DNA of 64,000 nt, taken from assembly GCA_964059195.1 (NCBI GenBank), contig CAXKWD010000006.1, positions 1,480,530 through 1,544,529 of the forward strand. The letters run 5' to 3'. The DNA comes from Ectobius pallidus (taxonomy: Eukaryota > Arthropoda > Insecta > Blattodea > Ectobiidae). Below are positions 22,645 through 34,204 of this stretch, piece by piece. Made by a program: the position numbers and the translations under genes. Positions within the stretch are counted from its first letter, which is position 1, and each line of letters begins with the position of its first letter. The notes under the pieces were generated by a model. That model had not been told where the DNA came from and did no database searches. It saw only the letters and a list, made by a program, of their open reading frames with translations.

Positions 22645-23025
22645 GTTCAAACTTACTCAATGGCAATAGACAATTCCTAAGCAAGCTAAAGGAATATTAT
22701 CTATTTTATGGATCCCGAAGGTTCATTGCCGGGCTTACCTGAGTCCACCATTCAACCCTATTCTTTGCTAACTCCATCCAATATTCCCTCCCAAATCCTA
22801 CTTCCCTTAAATCCTTTCTAAGATTGTCCTCCCACCTACAGTACGTCTAGGTCTTCCACGTGGTCTTTTCCCTTCGGGTCTCCCAGTCAATACTTTTGAG
22901 ATATGGCATTCCTCCCCCATGCGTGCAACATGTCCAGCCCATTTCATCCTTCGCAATTTAATTACCCTTGCTATATCCGGTGAAGCGTACAGGTCCTGAA
23001 GCTCGTCGTTATGCAGTTTTCTCCA
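22645..23025 (-). pseudogene. LINE-2 C-terminal fragment and 3' region
   Basis: The minus-strand frame (22807-23028) reads WRKLHNDELQDLYASPDIA, then RRMKWAGHVARMGE and GKRPRGRPRRT, the basic C-terminal tail found after the reverse transcriptase in many insect LINEs. It stops by frame break soon after. The 3' untranslated region runs down to TTACTCAATGGCAATAGA near 22655. A second, more decayed copy of the same segment is at 24705-25085. The 5' side is cut by a fold-back mariner at 23026. Confidence 0.85.
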
Positions 23026-23553
23026 CACTGTAAGATAAAATTAAAGAAAATAATTTATTTTACAAAATACCTTTACAGGCCTTCAATATAATCTTCATTC
23101 TTGCTTATGACAGCTTCCCAACGTTTTGGCAATATTTTTATTCTGGATAGGGCACCTTCGTTGTTGAGCTGTCTGATTACTCAGGTCGCCTCACTGGAAG
23201 CTTCATTAATTGTAACAAAACTTTTTCCACGGAGTGGTTCCTTCAATTTGGGAAACAAATCAAGTCTGGTGGGCTCAAATCAGGACTGTATGATGGGTGG
23301 GGAAGTTTTTCCCATCCATAGACTTGGAAAACGTTTTGTTACAATTGATAAAGCTTCCAGTGAGGCGACCTGAGTAATCAGACAGCTCAACAACGAAGGT
23401 GCCCTGTCCAGAATAAAAAAATTTCGAAAACGTTGGGAAGCTGTCATAAGCAAGAATGAAGATTATATTGAAAACCTGTAAAGGTATTTTGCAAAATAAA
23501 TTATTTTCTTCCATTCTATCTTACAGTGTGCAGAACTTTTGAAATTACCCTCG
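23026..23553. mobile_element. Fold-back mariner composite 2
   Basis: The right end is intact: the reverse complement starts CGAGGGTAATTTCAAAAG, followed by TA at 23554-23555. The left end lacks this terminus and begins inside at CACTGTAAGAT, abutting LINE-2. The arms (23026-23230 and 23318-23525) are highly similar inverted copies, including AATAATTTATTTT and CCTTTACAGG. Each encodes the C-terminus (RWEAVISKNEDYIENL on the plus strand). The centre encodes SPDLSPPDL on the minus strand, the mariner third catalytic region. Confidence 0.85.
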
Positions 23554-23920
23554 TATGTTAATAATACCACTTCTGACACATGTGCGATAACATGTTACAG
23601 TAGAATTGCACAAATAATTAACCACAGATGGTGTATAAGGCATAGTTAAAAAAAAACTTGCTCGTACAAGATATAAACGACTTATTAAAATACAACACAC
23701 TTGTTAGTTCTGATCTAACAGCGCGTTTGAAAACGTAATAAAGCATTATTCCAAAAATGAAGATCGTACGGCATTATATGCATAAAAGTGGTCATTATTG
23801 CGTCTAGATTTTTAAACAGTTAACACAAATGTTGTCAGATATTTAAATTTAGAAAGTTTCTGGAGTCTATGTATTAAAATATAAGAAGTAAAGCACTAAT
23901 ATTCTATCAATCATGTACTA

Positions 23921-24598
23921 CGAGGGCTGTTTTTTTTCAACCTCCGATGGGGCATAAAATGAAAACCACAGTGAAAATCAAAACTTTTATTTGGAACATT
24001 TAGGTACACCTTCTAGCTACTTCTGTACGTAGTTTCGTTCCGATTGAGACATTTGTCGTAGCGTGGTACCAACTTTCCAATACCCTCTTCATAGAAGCTT
24101 GCCGCCAGCGTATTGAGTAGGGTCCTCACGGCATTTTGAAGTTTTTTTTTTAATTTCTTCGTTGGTGTGGAAGCCAGATCTTAGGTTTGTTCGGGAAATT
24201 TGTGTGCATCCATTGTTTGGATTGTTTTTTGGATTCTGGATTGTCGTAACGAATCCACGTTTCATCCCCTGTCACGATGGATTTCAAAAACTTGTTCCCG
24301 TGCCGAGTGAATTTCATTTTTTCGGCAGCTGAAGAAAGATCTGGAAGGACAGAGCTTCCACACCAACAAAGAATTTCAAAACACTTCAAAATGCCGTGAG
24401 GACCCTTCTCAATACGCTGGCGGCAAGCTTCTATGAAGAGGGTATTGGAAAGTTGGTACCACGCTACGACAAATGTTTCAATCGGAACGAAACTACGTAG
24501 CTAGAAGGTGTACCTAAATGTTCCAAATAAAACAGTTTTGATTTTCACCGTGGTTTTCATTTTATGCCTCATCGGAACTTAAAAAAAAACAGCCCTCG
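23921..24598. mobile_element. Fold-back mariner composite 3
   Basis: Inverted ends start CGAGGGCTGTTTTTTTT and sit between TA dinucleotides (23919-23920 and 24599-24600). The arms match for over 200 bases: CCTCTTCATAGAAGCTTGCC on the left and its complement on the right. The core carries one transposase segment on the minus strand. Both arms hold the C-terminal third (SFYEEGIGKLVPRYDKC-like), pointing outward. Length is 678 bp. A related derivative lies at 47615-48061. Confidence 0.9.
24150..24389 (-). pseudogene. Mariner transposase internal fragment
   Basis: The minus-strand frame contains FLKSIVTGDETWIRYDNPES, the first catalytic aspartate (GDETW) of mariner transposases, and SKKQSKQWMHTNFPNKPK. 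Directly after PKIW the sequence jumps to the FHTNEE region, so the part with the second and third catalytic acids is deleted. The junction lies in a shared AAGATCTGG, suggesting microhomology-based deletion. The protein cannot be active. Confidence 0.88.
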
Positions 24599-24704
24599 TA
24601 TATTTCAAACTTCTGCCAGCGACAATCCATAACTCACTTTGCTGTTACCCTGTATAACCGTCAGTTATTTGGTCTCCTTCTGCATGTTTGTGAATAGGCC
24701 TATT

Positions 24705-25085
24705 ACTTACTTACTCAATGGCAATAGATTATTCCTAAGATAACTACAGGAATACTATCTACGTTTTGGAACCCGGAGGTTCGTTGTCGCGATTACATGA
24801 GCCCGCCATTGAACCCTATTCTTTGCTAACTCCTTCCAACCGTCCCTTGAGAATCCTACTTCCCTTAAATCTATTCTCTATCTACTCTATCCTCCCACCT
24901 ACGTCTTGGTCTTTCAAGTGGTCTTTTCCACTTCGGGTCACCCAGTCAATGTTTTTAAGATATGTAATTCCACTCCCATGCGCGCAACGTTTTATCATCC
25001 GTGCCCTCATAAAATTATCATTATTATATTCGATGAAGGGTACAGGTTATGAAGCTCTTCATTATATAGTTTTCTCCAGTCCCGT
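24705..25085 (-). pseudogene. LINE-2 C-terminal fragment, second copy
   Basis: It aligns with 22645-23025 over its length (shared TTACTCAATGGCAATAGA, CCTATTCTTTGCTAACTCC and GTGGTCTTTTCC) but has several indels, so no long minus-strand frame survives. The two copies bracket fold-back mariners 2 and 3. They represent either two insertions or an old duplication. Confidence 0.8.
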
Positions 25086-25099
25086 TTTCATCTCTCTGT

Positions 25100-26380
25100 G
25101 AATATAAACTTGTCAAAATTAACTATCTACCGTAACCAGAGAATTCAGTAGTTTCCACAACGCCACTTGGAAGTTGGAAATGGATAATTATTATAATACC
25201 TATGGTCTGTTCCTTGGCAACATTATGAAACTAATTAGTCAATTTAGTAAATAGAGGTAGGTATGGTTACCTTATATCGGTTATACGTTATTTATACAAT
25301 TACTAGCATAATAAATTATAACATAATGCCATAATAAATTAAAATTAATAGCGTAATTATTTTTCCATAAAATATAGGTGGCTGCCGTTTTATAAATATT
25401 GAAGTAAGTAAAATCCGACTATTTCAAAACAGCCCATATTAAAAGATTGGACAGTTCAATTTTACATCTAACGAAATGGATTACTCTACTGAAATTTCTG
25501 ATATTTTTAGCAACATATTTTGCTTATTACTGTGGGTTATTTTGGAGAAAGTAAGTCAAAAGTAAATACAACGTTGAAATGATTAAATTTACTTTTGGAA
25601 ATCCTTTTAAAATGTAGCAACAAATACTTCGAATAATTTTAGTGCATATTATAGCCTAAAAGAAAGCTTGTGATATTTGAGTATTTTTAATTAGAAAATT
25701 AAACAGGAGTAATATAAAATTTTGTTAAGGTAATTTTAACGATGTATCGAATGTTAACAGCTCTCAAGTTGTGTCTTTACTTTTGTCAATATTCCACCAG
25801 TGCGCAATTATAATATAAATCATACAACGTATTCTAAAACTATGATACAAATTATTGTAAAACCTTCGTTAGACCCTTAGTAAGATAAGTGCCGTAGGCC
25901 TATGTGTTATGTGAAAGAAATAATATATAACAGTTATCATTTTCGTACAGAATGTTGTCTCCCCTGAGTATAATGCACTTTGTGACTTCTTAAAGAGCAT
26001 TAACGTTGGTCTTATTCCAGCTTAACGAACCCTCATGTCCCACTTCTTTTCTGTTCGATAGGAGTAATCATTGCTTTGATGAATGTGGCTAGAAAAATGA
26101 CTGTGAAGAAAGTGTCATTATGGACTCTTGACATACAATAATAGTGGTCTGAAAACCCAAGCAGGCGATGGTCACATACATAAATAAAGACAATCGCTAG
26201 TGTAGCCACATAAAGTTCGAGGGATCGATACTCGCATTACATCGACTCGGTGTATTTATTATTTGTGTTCTCAAAACTTTTCCGTGCTCGTCGGGAAATT
26301 TGAGTTAAATTTAAACGGACGGTTAGTCAACTTTTCTATCTGTTTTGTTTGTTTGCCACAGTAGATTTGTATGTGTTGTC
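25100..26380. other. No gene seen
   Basis: AT-rich DNA without open frames above 60 codons or recognised repeats. Confidence 0.6.
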
Positions 26381-26383
26381 TAG

Positions 26384-26384
26384 G

Positions 26385-26427
<43 letters not shown>
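26384..26427. repeat. (TA)n microsatellite
   Basis: About 22 uninterrupted TA units. Confidence 0.95.
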
Positions 26428-26429
<2 letters not shown>

Positions 26430-26432
<3 letters not shown>

Positions 26433-28980
26433 AAGAACCGAAAAAGATACTCCTTTTCAGACAATGGTTTAGCTTGTCAACAATTCAATATTACATTGTT
26501 CAACAAACGTTCAATAAAATACGAGTATTTCTATAAAAAGAGCAAAGCGTGTTTCATAATTTTCATACGAGTATCATGATTACCATTATAGGCCAGTTTC
26601 ATACGCCTGTTTTTGTTCGATCATAATTAGTCTAAACGTTTATATTTTAAGGTTTTATATTCACTCAAACGCCCACGCTGTCCTTCGCATCAGCTGGTTG
26701 CTGGTTGTCGTAGTTCTTGTCTTCTAGGCAGATGACAACTCATGACGTTGGTCATATCAAAGCTTCCTTCTGGTCGTTTTCTTCAAAACGACTGATTTTG
26801 ACAACACGAAATGAATTAAATTGAACACTAACAAAATTTATTTTATTTTAAATACAGAATATTTCTTACACAGTTTTCAGCGTGCTACTCTCAAGGACTC
26901 AAGATCGTTCCGCGTTCGATAATAATCGATACCACACCGATGTCGTGATGAAAATCAGTTTCGAAATGAGTATCATTATGATACCGTTACGACACACGCA
27001 ATAAACCTATAGTACGATCGAACAAAAAGGATATTCATTTATTACCACGGTCTTTGAACTCTGAGGATGTTACTTAATTTTATTCTAAGGATGATTTTCG
27101 ACACCTTGTCGTCACGTATTCAGCTTTTTCTCCTTCTATTTTATCTCTTCAATGCCGGCAGTGATTCTAGAATTAACACACAGTGAGATGCCGGTTTCTC
27201 TAATTACTTAAAAAATAACTTAGAAAACTCTAAACCCATCCCTAATTTATTTCATGAAATGGTGTCTAGCGTTCGCTATTCGTTGTATTGAGGCAATTAT
27301 TACCACGATGGTATCGGCCTGGATCTAGCATTTGAATTGATAAGGCACGTCATGGCTTTGTGTTCTTAAGTTCGCGGGGGTCTAATTGTTCAATCATAGA
27401 TTTAAATTATGTACAAGTTAATTATTTTTTGCTGCCAACTTAACAGCAGTATATTCTATTTATTATTTTTTCTCTAGTTTTTATTGTTAAGTTTACATTT
27501 TTAGTTATTGCATTACATCCTATGTTCATTTACTTTCAACATTAGATTTAGCTTATCATGTTGGCTTTGGATATCTTTCTTTTGTCAGTTCCTGTTTCTG
27601 TAGTCAACTTGATTCATATTACTATTTAAATAACATTTATTTTCTAGCTTGTAAGCTATTATTCCTATTCACTGTCTTTATTATTCATATTTGATTATTA
27701 TTTTTTGTATCCAGTCTTCAGGATACACTTCTTGAGCAGTTTATATGCGTTTCATATTGCTCATTGACTTGACTTCCTTCTTCTTCACTTCAACAATTCC
27801 ATTTTTACTTATACATGAAAGGATTCATGTGTTTCTCTGGTGCTTCAGATTATTGAGATATAATTTGAACATCAACTTTCATTCATTCTATTTGTAAGGA
27901 TAACATATCCTACAGATTCTACATTTCTTCATCATATGCTTCAAGTAAGCAATACTTCTAGTGCATCAAGAATTGTGCTTGTCTTTCATTCAACTTATGC
28001 CTGGCAAAATGGCGTTCTTGTGGTGTTTTGCTAATTGCTAAATAGCTGGGACATCACGACATATATGCTCATTCTTACAGCAGGTAAAGATTCTGCTAAT
28101 TTCAATTTATACGAGGACATATACTTCACTTCAAGTAAGTTATCAATAGTATTACTAGAAGTGGCTTCAATTCTCCATTCATCTACGCATTAAACATCGA
28201 TCTTATTGTTAAGATTTAGCTATCGTTAAATAACTTATACATCAGACTTAATATTCAGTTTCTCATATTGAAATCTACTTCTACAAGTGTCACACTTCAC
28301 GGACACATATATATATATTTATTCACAAATGTGATTTTATGTGATTTCAAGACTGAATCTTCAACTCCATTATTTACAAACTTTCATTCAATCTCATGCG
28401 TTAAGATGACTCACATATTACATCAAACATAAACTCTACATACCTGAAGATTGTCAACCATTGTATGGATATATAAATGCTACATCAAGAAGACTGTTAG
28501 CTGAAGACCTACTATCTTCGTTTTCAACTTTGTCAACCAAGTGAAAGTGTATTTGTTCGTGTGCTTAGCTTATGATTAAATGTTATGTCTTATATTCAAG
28601 GTTTCATTGAGTGATGTATGCTATAAAGCTTATTCATTTCATTTCCTCCATTATGGAGGTGGTCCTCCGCCAGAGATCTTATTAATTGTGGTTGGCACGG
28701 AAAGTGTTAAGCACAATTAAATTTACAATCTCGTGTAGGTATTAGGGACTTTTACAGTCCGCTATCACATATAATACGCCCCCTGATCCTACACTAATCT
28801 CGGCCCATAAGTGCAGAAACCTCGTGACTGGCTTAACATGCATATCAAGTAACTCCTTCGGGGCAATGCATGGGATAACAGCGAAAATGACACACATAAT
28901 TTTCAGTACAAAACCATCGTTGAATAGCTATAACAAGGAAACACATTTCGACTATTCTTTGCAACTAGATTGAAGTCTCC
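26430..28980. other. 2.5 kb without recognised gene
   Basis: No open frame of 60 codons. From 27,400 to 28,600 the plus strand is T/C-rich. A weak inverted pair around TTTTTGTTCGATCA (26615 and 27017) is noted but unsupported. A higher-GC patch at 28640-28900 has no frame. Confidence 0.5.
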
Positions 28981-28984
28981 GTCC

Positions 28985-29250
28985 GCGGTCGATGGGTTTT
29001 TTCAGGACGTAAAAATCCTGGGCACGGAGTCCTCCGGGAGGGACTTTAAGCTGGGGGACCCGTGTCGTAGATTGAGGCACGTAAAATAACTCCAAGCCTA
29101 AATTAGAGCCTCTGGACAAAATTTCTCTGCCCTTTCACGTCACCTTTGTTTCCTGAGGGGGATTGAGAGGCGATGGGCTTACCACCTGTCCCTCTGCCCT
29201 CTCTCGGAAAATGAGCGTACCAAAATTCATATAGGTAACAGAAACTTCCA
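28985..29250 (+). mobile_element. SINE-B, 5'-truncated copy
   Basis: It begins inside the head (GCGGTCGATGGGTTTTTTCAG) and then follows the body of the copy at 15971-16357 closely, through GGCGATGGGCTTACCACC and ATGAGCGTACCAAAATTCA. The box A and box B region is mostly gone, so it should not be transcribed from its own promoter. Confidence 0.88.
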
Positions 29251-29299
29251 CTTGGAGGGGCTATAGGGTTACAGAGAGACAGATTGACGTCTAGCGTAA

Positions 29300-30250
29300 C
29301 GCTGCCCATACCAAACGCCTATCGAAGATACCAATCTCTATGCATCTGGAGGTGAGAGCATTTCGCTAAAGTCTTTTGACAGTATCATGATATGAGATGT
29401 TACAGATATCTTGCAGACAGTAATCCCGTAGTTAAACTGAGGTAGTAGAACATGAGAATATTTATTTTTGCAGAAAGGATAATGTGAAACAGGCACTAAC
29501 TCTAGAAAGTAGGCTTCTATGGAAGTTTGTGGACATTCGGGTCCTTAACTTACGGTAGGCCTGCATAATGGCTCACTCGCTAAAGTCCGCAACTAATCTC
29601 GTAGCCTTCAAAGAGAATTTTTGTCAACAGGAACTGGGTAATTTACATTGAGCTCAGTGTGCTCGTTTATCTTACCATAATTTTCACTCCGTGAAGCCAA
29701 TGTACGTGTGGAAGTGGCGGTCTCTCATGCATCATCTTAATTAAATAGCTTGAAGCAAATTCAACCACAGCTAGACACTCTGACGCTTGTTGTGAGCGTC
29801 TCAAATTGAGGACTTCCACCTGAATCAGATCCCTAATATGCACTTCTTTATCTTTTATCTGTGTGATATGCTTTCTGCCTTCTTAGAAGGCACAAGAAGC
29901 TGTGCTCCGAAAATATTAGCAGAAAACCATGAGCACCATGAAAACCAATCAGTGCACCATATTTAGGCAGTCTTTGATCGTTTCTTATATATGTTTTTAA
30001 CTAAAATACATTAAATTCAGGAAAAGTATTATTTATATGTATAACTTATCAAGCGCAATCTACTATTACAAAGTAGGGGAAAGTTTAATAGATACTAAAC
30101 GCGTTATTCACTGGCTTACCAAAAAATGATAATGGGTTAAAGATTTGCATCTTGCTTGTTATTTCAGACATTATTTTGAATTTTTGAGAGGCTATTTTTC
30201 CTTCCCTTACACAAACTTTCTCTCACAATAATTAAGAAATTTAATAATTC
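29300..30250. other. No gene seen
   Basis: Spacer without recognised features. Confidence 0.55.
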
Positions 30251-30253
30251 TTT

Positions 30254-30430
30254 GGGGGTATGCCGTAGTGTAGTGGATGAGGCGCTGCGCTACAAACCGG
30301 AAGATCGCAGGCTCGATTCCCGATGAGGTCGTTGGTGTTTTTCAATTTGCCTATATGAAAATATGTTTGTTCCACAAATACGTAATAATGAGGTTCCCAA
30401 ATTATGAGACATTCAGCTCATGGAGGCGGT
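30254..30430 (+). mobile_element. SINE-C, tRNA-derived
   Basis: The head shows box A TAGTGTAGTGGATGAGG and box B GGCTCGATTCCCG about 40 bases apart, with the intervening CGCTGCGCTACAAACCGG typical of tRNA-derived insect SINE heads. The body to about 30430 is inferred from loss of AT bias. No target duplication was found. Confidence 0.7.
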
Positions 30431-31735
30431 AAGGTTATAGTATATTTATTTGAATACAATTCTGGCATTCCATTCGAATAACGAACAACGTTACTTATGA
30501 TTATTAAATGCAAATCTCAAATCATTTAAGAAACGTTTCTTAAAATCTCAAAATAACTAACTGTATCATGAGCAGTCAATTTAATAAATTATCAAGTAAG
30601 AAAATGTTCTTAAAATATTTAAAACGCATTTAGTGGTAGACTACGTCACTAGTACTGTTCTATTGCGCAGTATGTGCCTTCTATTTTGATAGTAACTTAC
30701 GTAAGTTCACATCCGGTCATTCATTTCTCATGTTACAGTACCTACCTTCATCTCTGACACAGACATGTGAAGCATCTGAACACTTACCATTGTTTAGATT
30801 CCACGCTTAATGGAATCTGTCTTCGAGGTTCTCTGACCTTTGAAACTGATGCCTTCAGTAAAGCGGCAAATAGACGCTAGTAAGACGTCTCCATATCAGG
30901 TGCAGCAAAACCTAATTAGTGGCATATTTCCTTTGAGGAAATCCTTATGCCAAAGAAGAAAAAAGTCACATTTTAAATAAATAGTATATAATTATTTAGT
31001 AATATACGTGCAAATTTATACTTTTATAAGCTGAACAAAATGTTGATCAATATGTGTAATTTTGTGGTTGCATTATTGGTTATCGTACTAACGATTTTAT
31101 TATTGTTTACGGGGTCATGTACATTAGCCTATGACTATAAAATCGTAGATTAGTTGAAAGTGACTTCAGCGAAGGCATATTTTTAGGGTGAAAAAAAGAC
31201 ATAATTATAAGTATATGTTATATTGAACATCTAAATCCCAGAGAATGTACACACATAGGCCTAATATACTTTAACACGTTAGACAGAAATAGATGAAGCG
31301 TGTAAACTGAGAGATATTATTCAGTTCACGAATTTTAGACAAAAAGGGACCATATTCTTTACCTCTCTTCATAATGGACAATACTGAACAAATAGAATCT
31401 TGAGTGAAGTAGAAAAGGTTGGGGTTTTAAGTGGATTTCACATTCAAATCTGTTGATTTCACGTCAGGACATGTATACTCTACGCAACAATGAAAACTTC
31501 ATAAATCCCTAGTTTTGACGTGCAGAATTTTAAGTTTTCATTTGATAGTTTACTCTTTTAGTTAACTTGTACACCACAATATTTCACTTTTAAGAAACTC
31601 GGCTGGTGGATTGATAATGTCAAAACCTGTAAGCTTACGGTCGAAGAGATGTGAACAGCTCCTCAGTTGCAAAATTTATTGTGCGATTCCCTCATTCCAA
31701 GAATCCATACCCAAATGCGGAACTCGATGATAACA
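30431..31735. other. No gene seen
   Basis: AT-rich spacer with no recognised gene or repeat. Confidence 0.55.
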
Positions 31736-31743
31736 GTCTTAAG

Positions 31744-32839
31744 CAGTGGCGGCTCGTGAGGTTCCATAGGGGTGGGTCACATACAAATATAAGCCATAGA
31801 TGTTAGAGGAAAACAGAACTCGCACTTAAGCTAAAACTTACCTTTCTGTTTCATTTTTTGTATAACAATACTATTCTTCAGGACATTGTCAAACCCGTAG
31901 TTAATGAGATCTTTGAAAACACTTGGGTTATCAGAACCCTCTATCTCATTATGCCCACACAAGGCCAATTCATATTCCCCGCAAAATTTAATGGCATCAA
32001 GAATGCGTGACAAAATATATATGTTTTTGTCAACAACATCATTATGCTTACGGACACATGTTCTATACCCATCATCAAGTTGCAACCTGATATCAGCCTT
32101 CCCTAAGACAGCAAGACTCATTTCATTGTCTAAATGGCGTTTTGACAAACTGTGCTTACATCTATCGGGTAAATATTTACCAGTTTTAGCCCATGCATCT
32201 TCTCCACCGAATAGAATACACGGAAAACAAAATAGTGCATTAGTTGCCAGACACCTGCACATCCACTCGCACTTTTCATATAGCCTACATTTTATTTAAA
32301 TTCCTCTTGTACACTCTGTTTTTGTCTATATTAGCTCTGGTCTAGGCCGGCCTAATTATTTGGCTAATAACCGGTCCTCGAAATTTAGAATTTTATTTTG
32401 TATCTTATCTCATTCATTTAACTATCACTATGTAAAAAAATACTTCACTAACTAAGGAAAAATCAGAAGCACGCACAGTAATAATAATGCATACCACTCC
32501 ATCTGGCGGAGGATTTCAAGAGTGCAGACAACGCTGATTTGTGTGAAGTCGCAAAATTACTGTGACCCTGTACAACTTAAACTAGCCACAACCGCTCCCT
32601 GCATTCTGTCAGCTATAGAAAGGAAAAATGTTAAAGAGATGAGAGATGGCCGGGCACGATGGAAATCTGACCCATGCTATGTTGCCAAACTTTACCAGGA
32701 AAGCAAACGCGCGAAGTTTGAAATAGATAGATGTTAAGTTATTTTATTCGTTGCTATAAATGCAGTACAGTTTATATTCAAAATAGATGGGGATGTGGGG
32801 GGCACGTGACCCTGTGACCTATAGGTAGAACCGCGCCTG
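31744..32839 (-). mobile_element. hAT element (ZMYM1-type), 8-bp target duplication
   Basis: Flanked by GTCTTAAG (31736-31743 and 32840-32847). The left end is CAGTGGCGGCTCG; the right end reads CAGGCGCGGTTC from outside, an imperfect inverted pair of the hAT kind. At 1,096 bp it is internally deleted and keeps only the N-terminal part of a transposase on the minus strand. Confidence 0.93.
31831..32262 (-). pseudogene. hAT transposase N-terminal fragment with TTF-type zinc finger
   Basis: The frame is open slightly upstream of the first ATG (YEKCEW...). It has Cys-rich CRCLATNALFCFPCILFGG, then a His/Cys pattern ending SKRHLDN, as in TTF-type fingers. LQLDDGYRTCVRKHNDVVDKN and KFCGEYELALCGHNEIEGSD follow. 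This block order matches transposases annotated as zinc-finger MYM-type protein 1-like in animal genomes. The finger binds element ends. The RNase H core and C-terminal dimerisation domain are deleted, so this copy is non-autonomous. Confidence 0.88.
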
Positions 32840-32847
32840 GTCTTAAG

Positions 32848-33425
32848 GGGAATGAGTGCAGAGCTTTATGCAGATAGCTAGTCAGTAACTGCCAACTGCA
32901 AAACTGAATGTGACCATAGCATTTCCAGTCACCCATTTCTTAGTGACCTCCATCTTTCATGGTCAGGGTTAGAGGAATTCAGATATGGAATAAAGTCGGC
33001 TAGAGTTGCAATGACTCTTTTGTATCTTAATGTAAAACAGTTCAAGCAGATAATGTCTTAATAGGATAGAGCTTCAGGTTTTAAATCCGTTGCGCTACAA
33101 TCCCTTGTGGTAGAGGGCCTACCATCAGTCAACTGCGTCATCTACTCACCACTACTACACCACGAAGGCGAAATGTTAAATTTTGATAATGGGTTGATTT
33201 CATGTGCACTAATGGTGGAGTTATGTTTATAATAGTTTGAATGTATCCACTTATATCACCAGGTTATATCGTAGAATTTCATACTAATATGCTCGGGTAA
33301 TAGGTATATATAGGTATAGGTATATATAGTGAGCCGGCATTCCCGCCGTCTCAATTGTTTTACGTAAAGTCAGCCATTTTTAATGTTTACGTAGTGTGGC
33401 GCCGACTATCGGCAAAAGGTGGCAA
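32848..33425. other. No gene seen
   Basis: Spacer with a short (TATAGG)n-like patch near 33302-33330. Confidence 0.5.
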
Positions 33426-33429
33426 GTTC

Positions 33430-33640
33430 CTTAAGCTTTCTCTGTTCTATTCTCCATACATAGCCGCTATCTGGCGGTAGTTTAGTAAAATACGGTTCTC
33501 GCACAGATATAGAGGAATAGATCGGCAGCGTAAGGGGAGCGACTGAAGCCAACGCGTTCGCTGCGTCGCCATATTGCGATCACCAACAAACTGACGAATG
33601 GAAGGGAAGCCGGCACGGGAATCAAACAAGAAAGGCTTTT
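33430..33640 (+). repeat. Inverted-pair repeat, left member
   Basis: Contains 30 bases (from about 33500, CACAGATATAGAGGAATAGA...) that recur exactly, inverted, near 35882-35911. Weaker similarity extends outward on both sides (CCATATTGCGATCACCAAC against CCATGTTGGTATCACCAAC). The pair may be two copies of one repeat or the ends of one element enclosing the A-rich region. Confidence 0.65.
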
Positions 33641-33649
33641 TAAAGCTGT

Positions 33650-34200
33650 TTCAATTGGAATTTCACAATCCAGTAAATAAATTAGTAAATACAGTTTTAT
33701 TGTCATTTGGCCATTACAGCACTAGACGTCACACTTATAGTAAAATCAGGTAAACTGATATAACAAAAGTGCCAAAGTGCATGTAGTACCATAGTCTTAA
33801 TTCTGTATACAGAAGATGCTTCTATAGGATAAATGTTAATGTTAATTTATAGTCACATATCTTTTACATTTATTCAGCTTTGGCTGGTAAACTGGTGACT
33901 CACTAGGAATATTCTAGCTTAGGTCTACACTATATTACTTGTAAATCACGATTACAAATAAGGAAAATCTAACACTAATGTAATTATTTATCTAATGCTA
34001 TTAATAAGTGCTTGAAAATGGAATGATTTCTTTTACTATTTTTTCAAGTGAAACTTCTTTAGCCGCGGTAGGAGTAAATCGAGAGCTAACCCAAAGTTGC
34101 GTGACGGACAAAACCGTTACGAAATTGTTACACTCAAAATCGTCACGAAATTAGTGGGTCTGTGACGGAACGGACTGCACAGAAAACAATCAACTCAATG
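33650..34200. other. No gene seen
   Basis: AT-rich spacer. CGTGACGGA/TGTGACGGA motifs recur at 34112-34170 without clear structure. Confidence 0.5.
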
Positions 34201-34204
34201 ATTA

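Noticed and set aside
22645..23028. Host gene encoding an Arg-rich nuclear protein
   Set aside because: The WAGHVARMGE and GRPRR motifs are the usual C-terminal tail of LINE polyproteins, and a second decayed copy is nearby.
26590..27045. Inverted pair around TTTTTGTTCGATC
   Set aside because: Match is short and imperfect with no target duplication; likely chance in AT-rich DNA.
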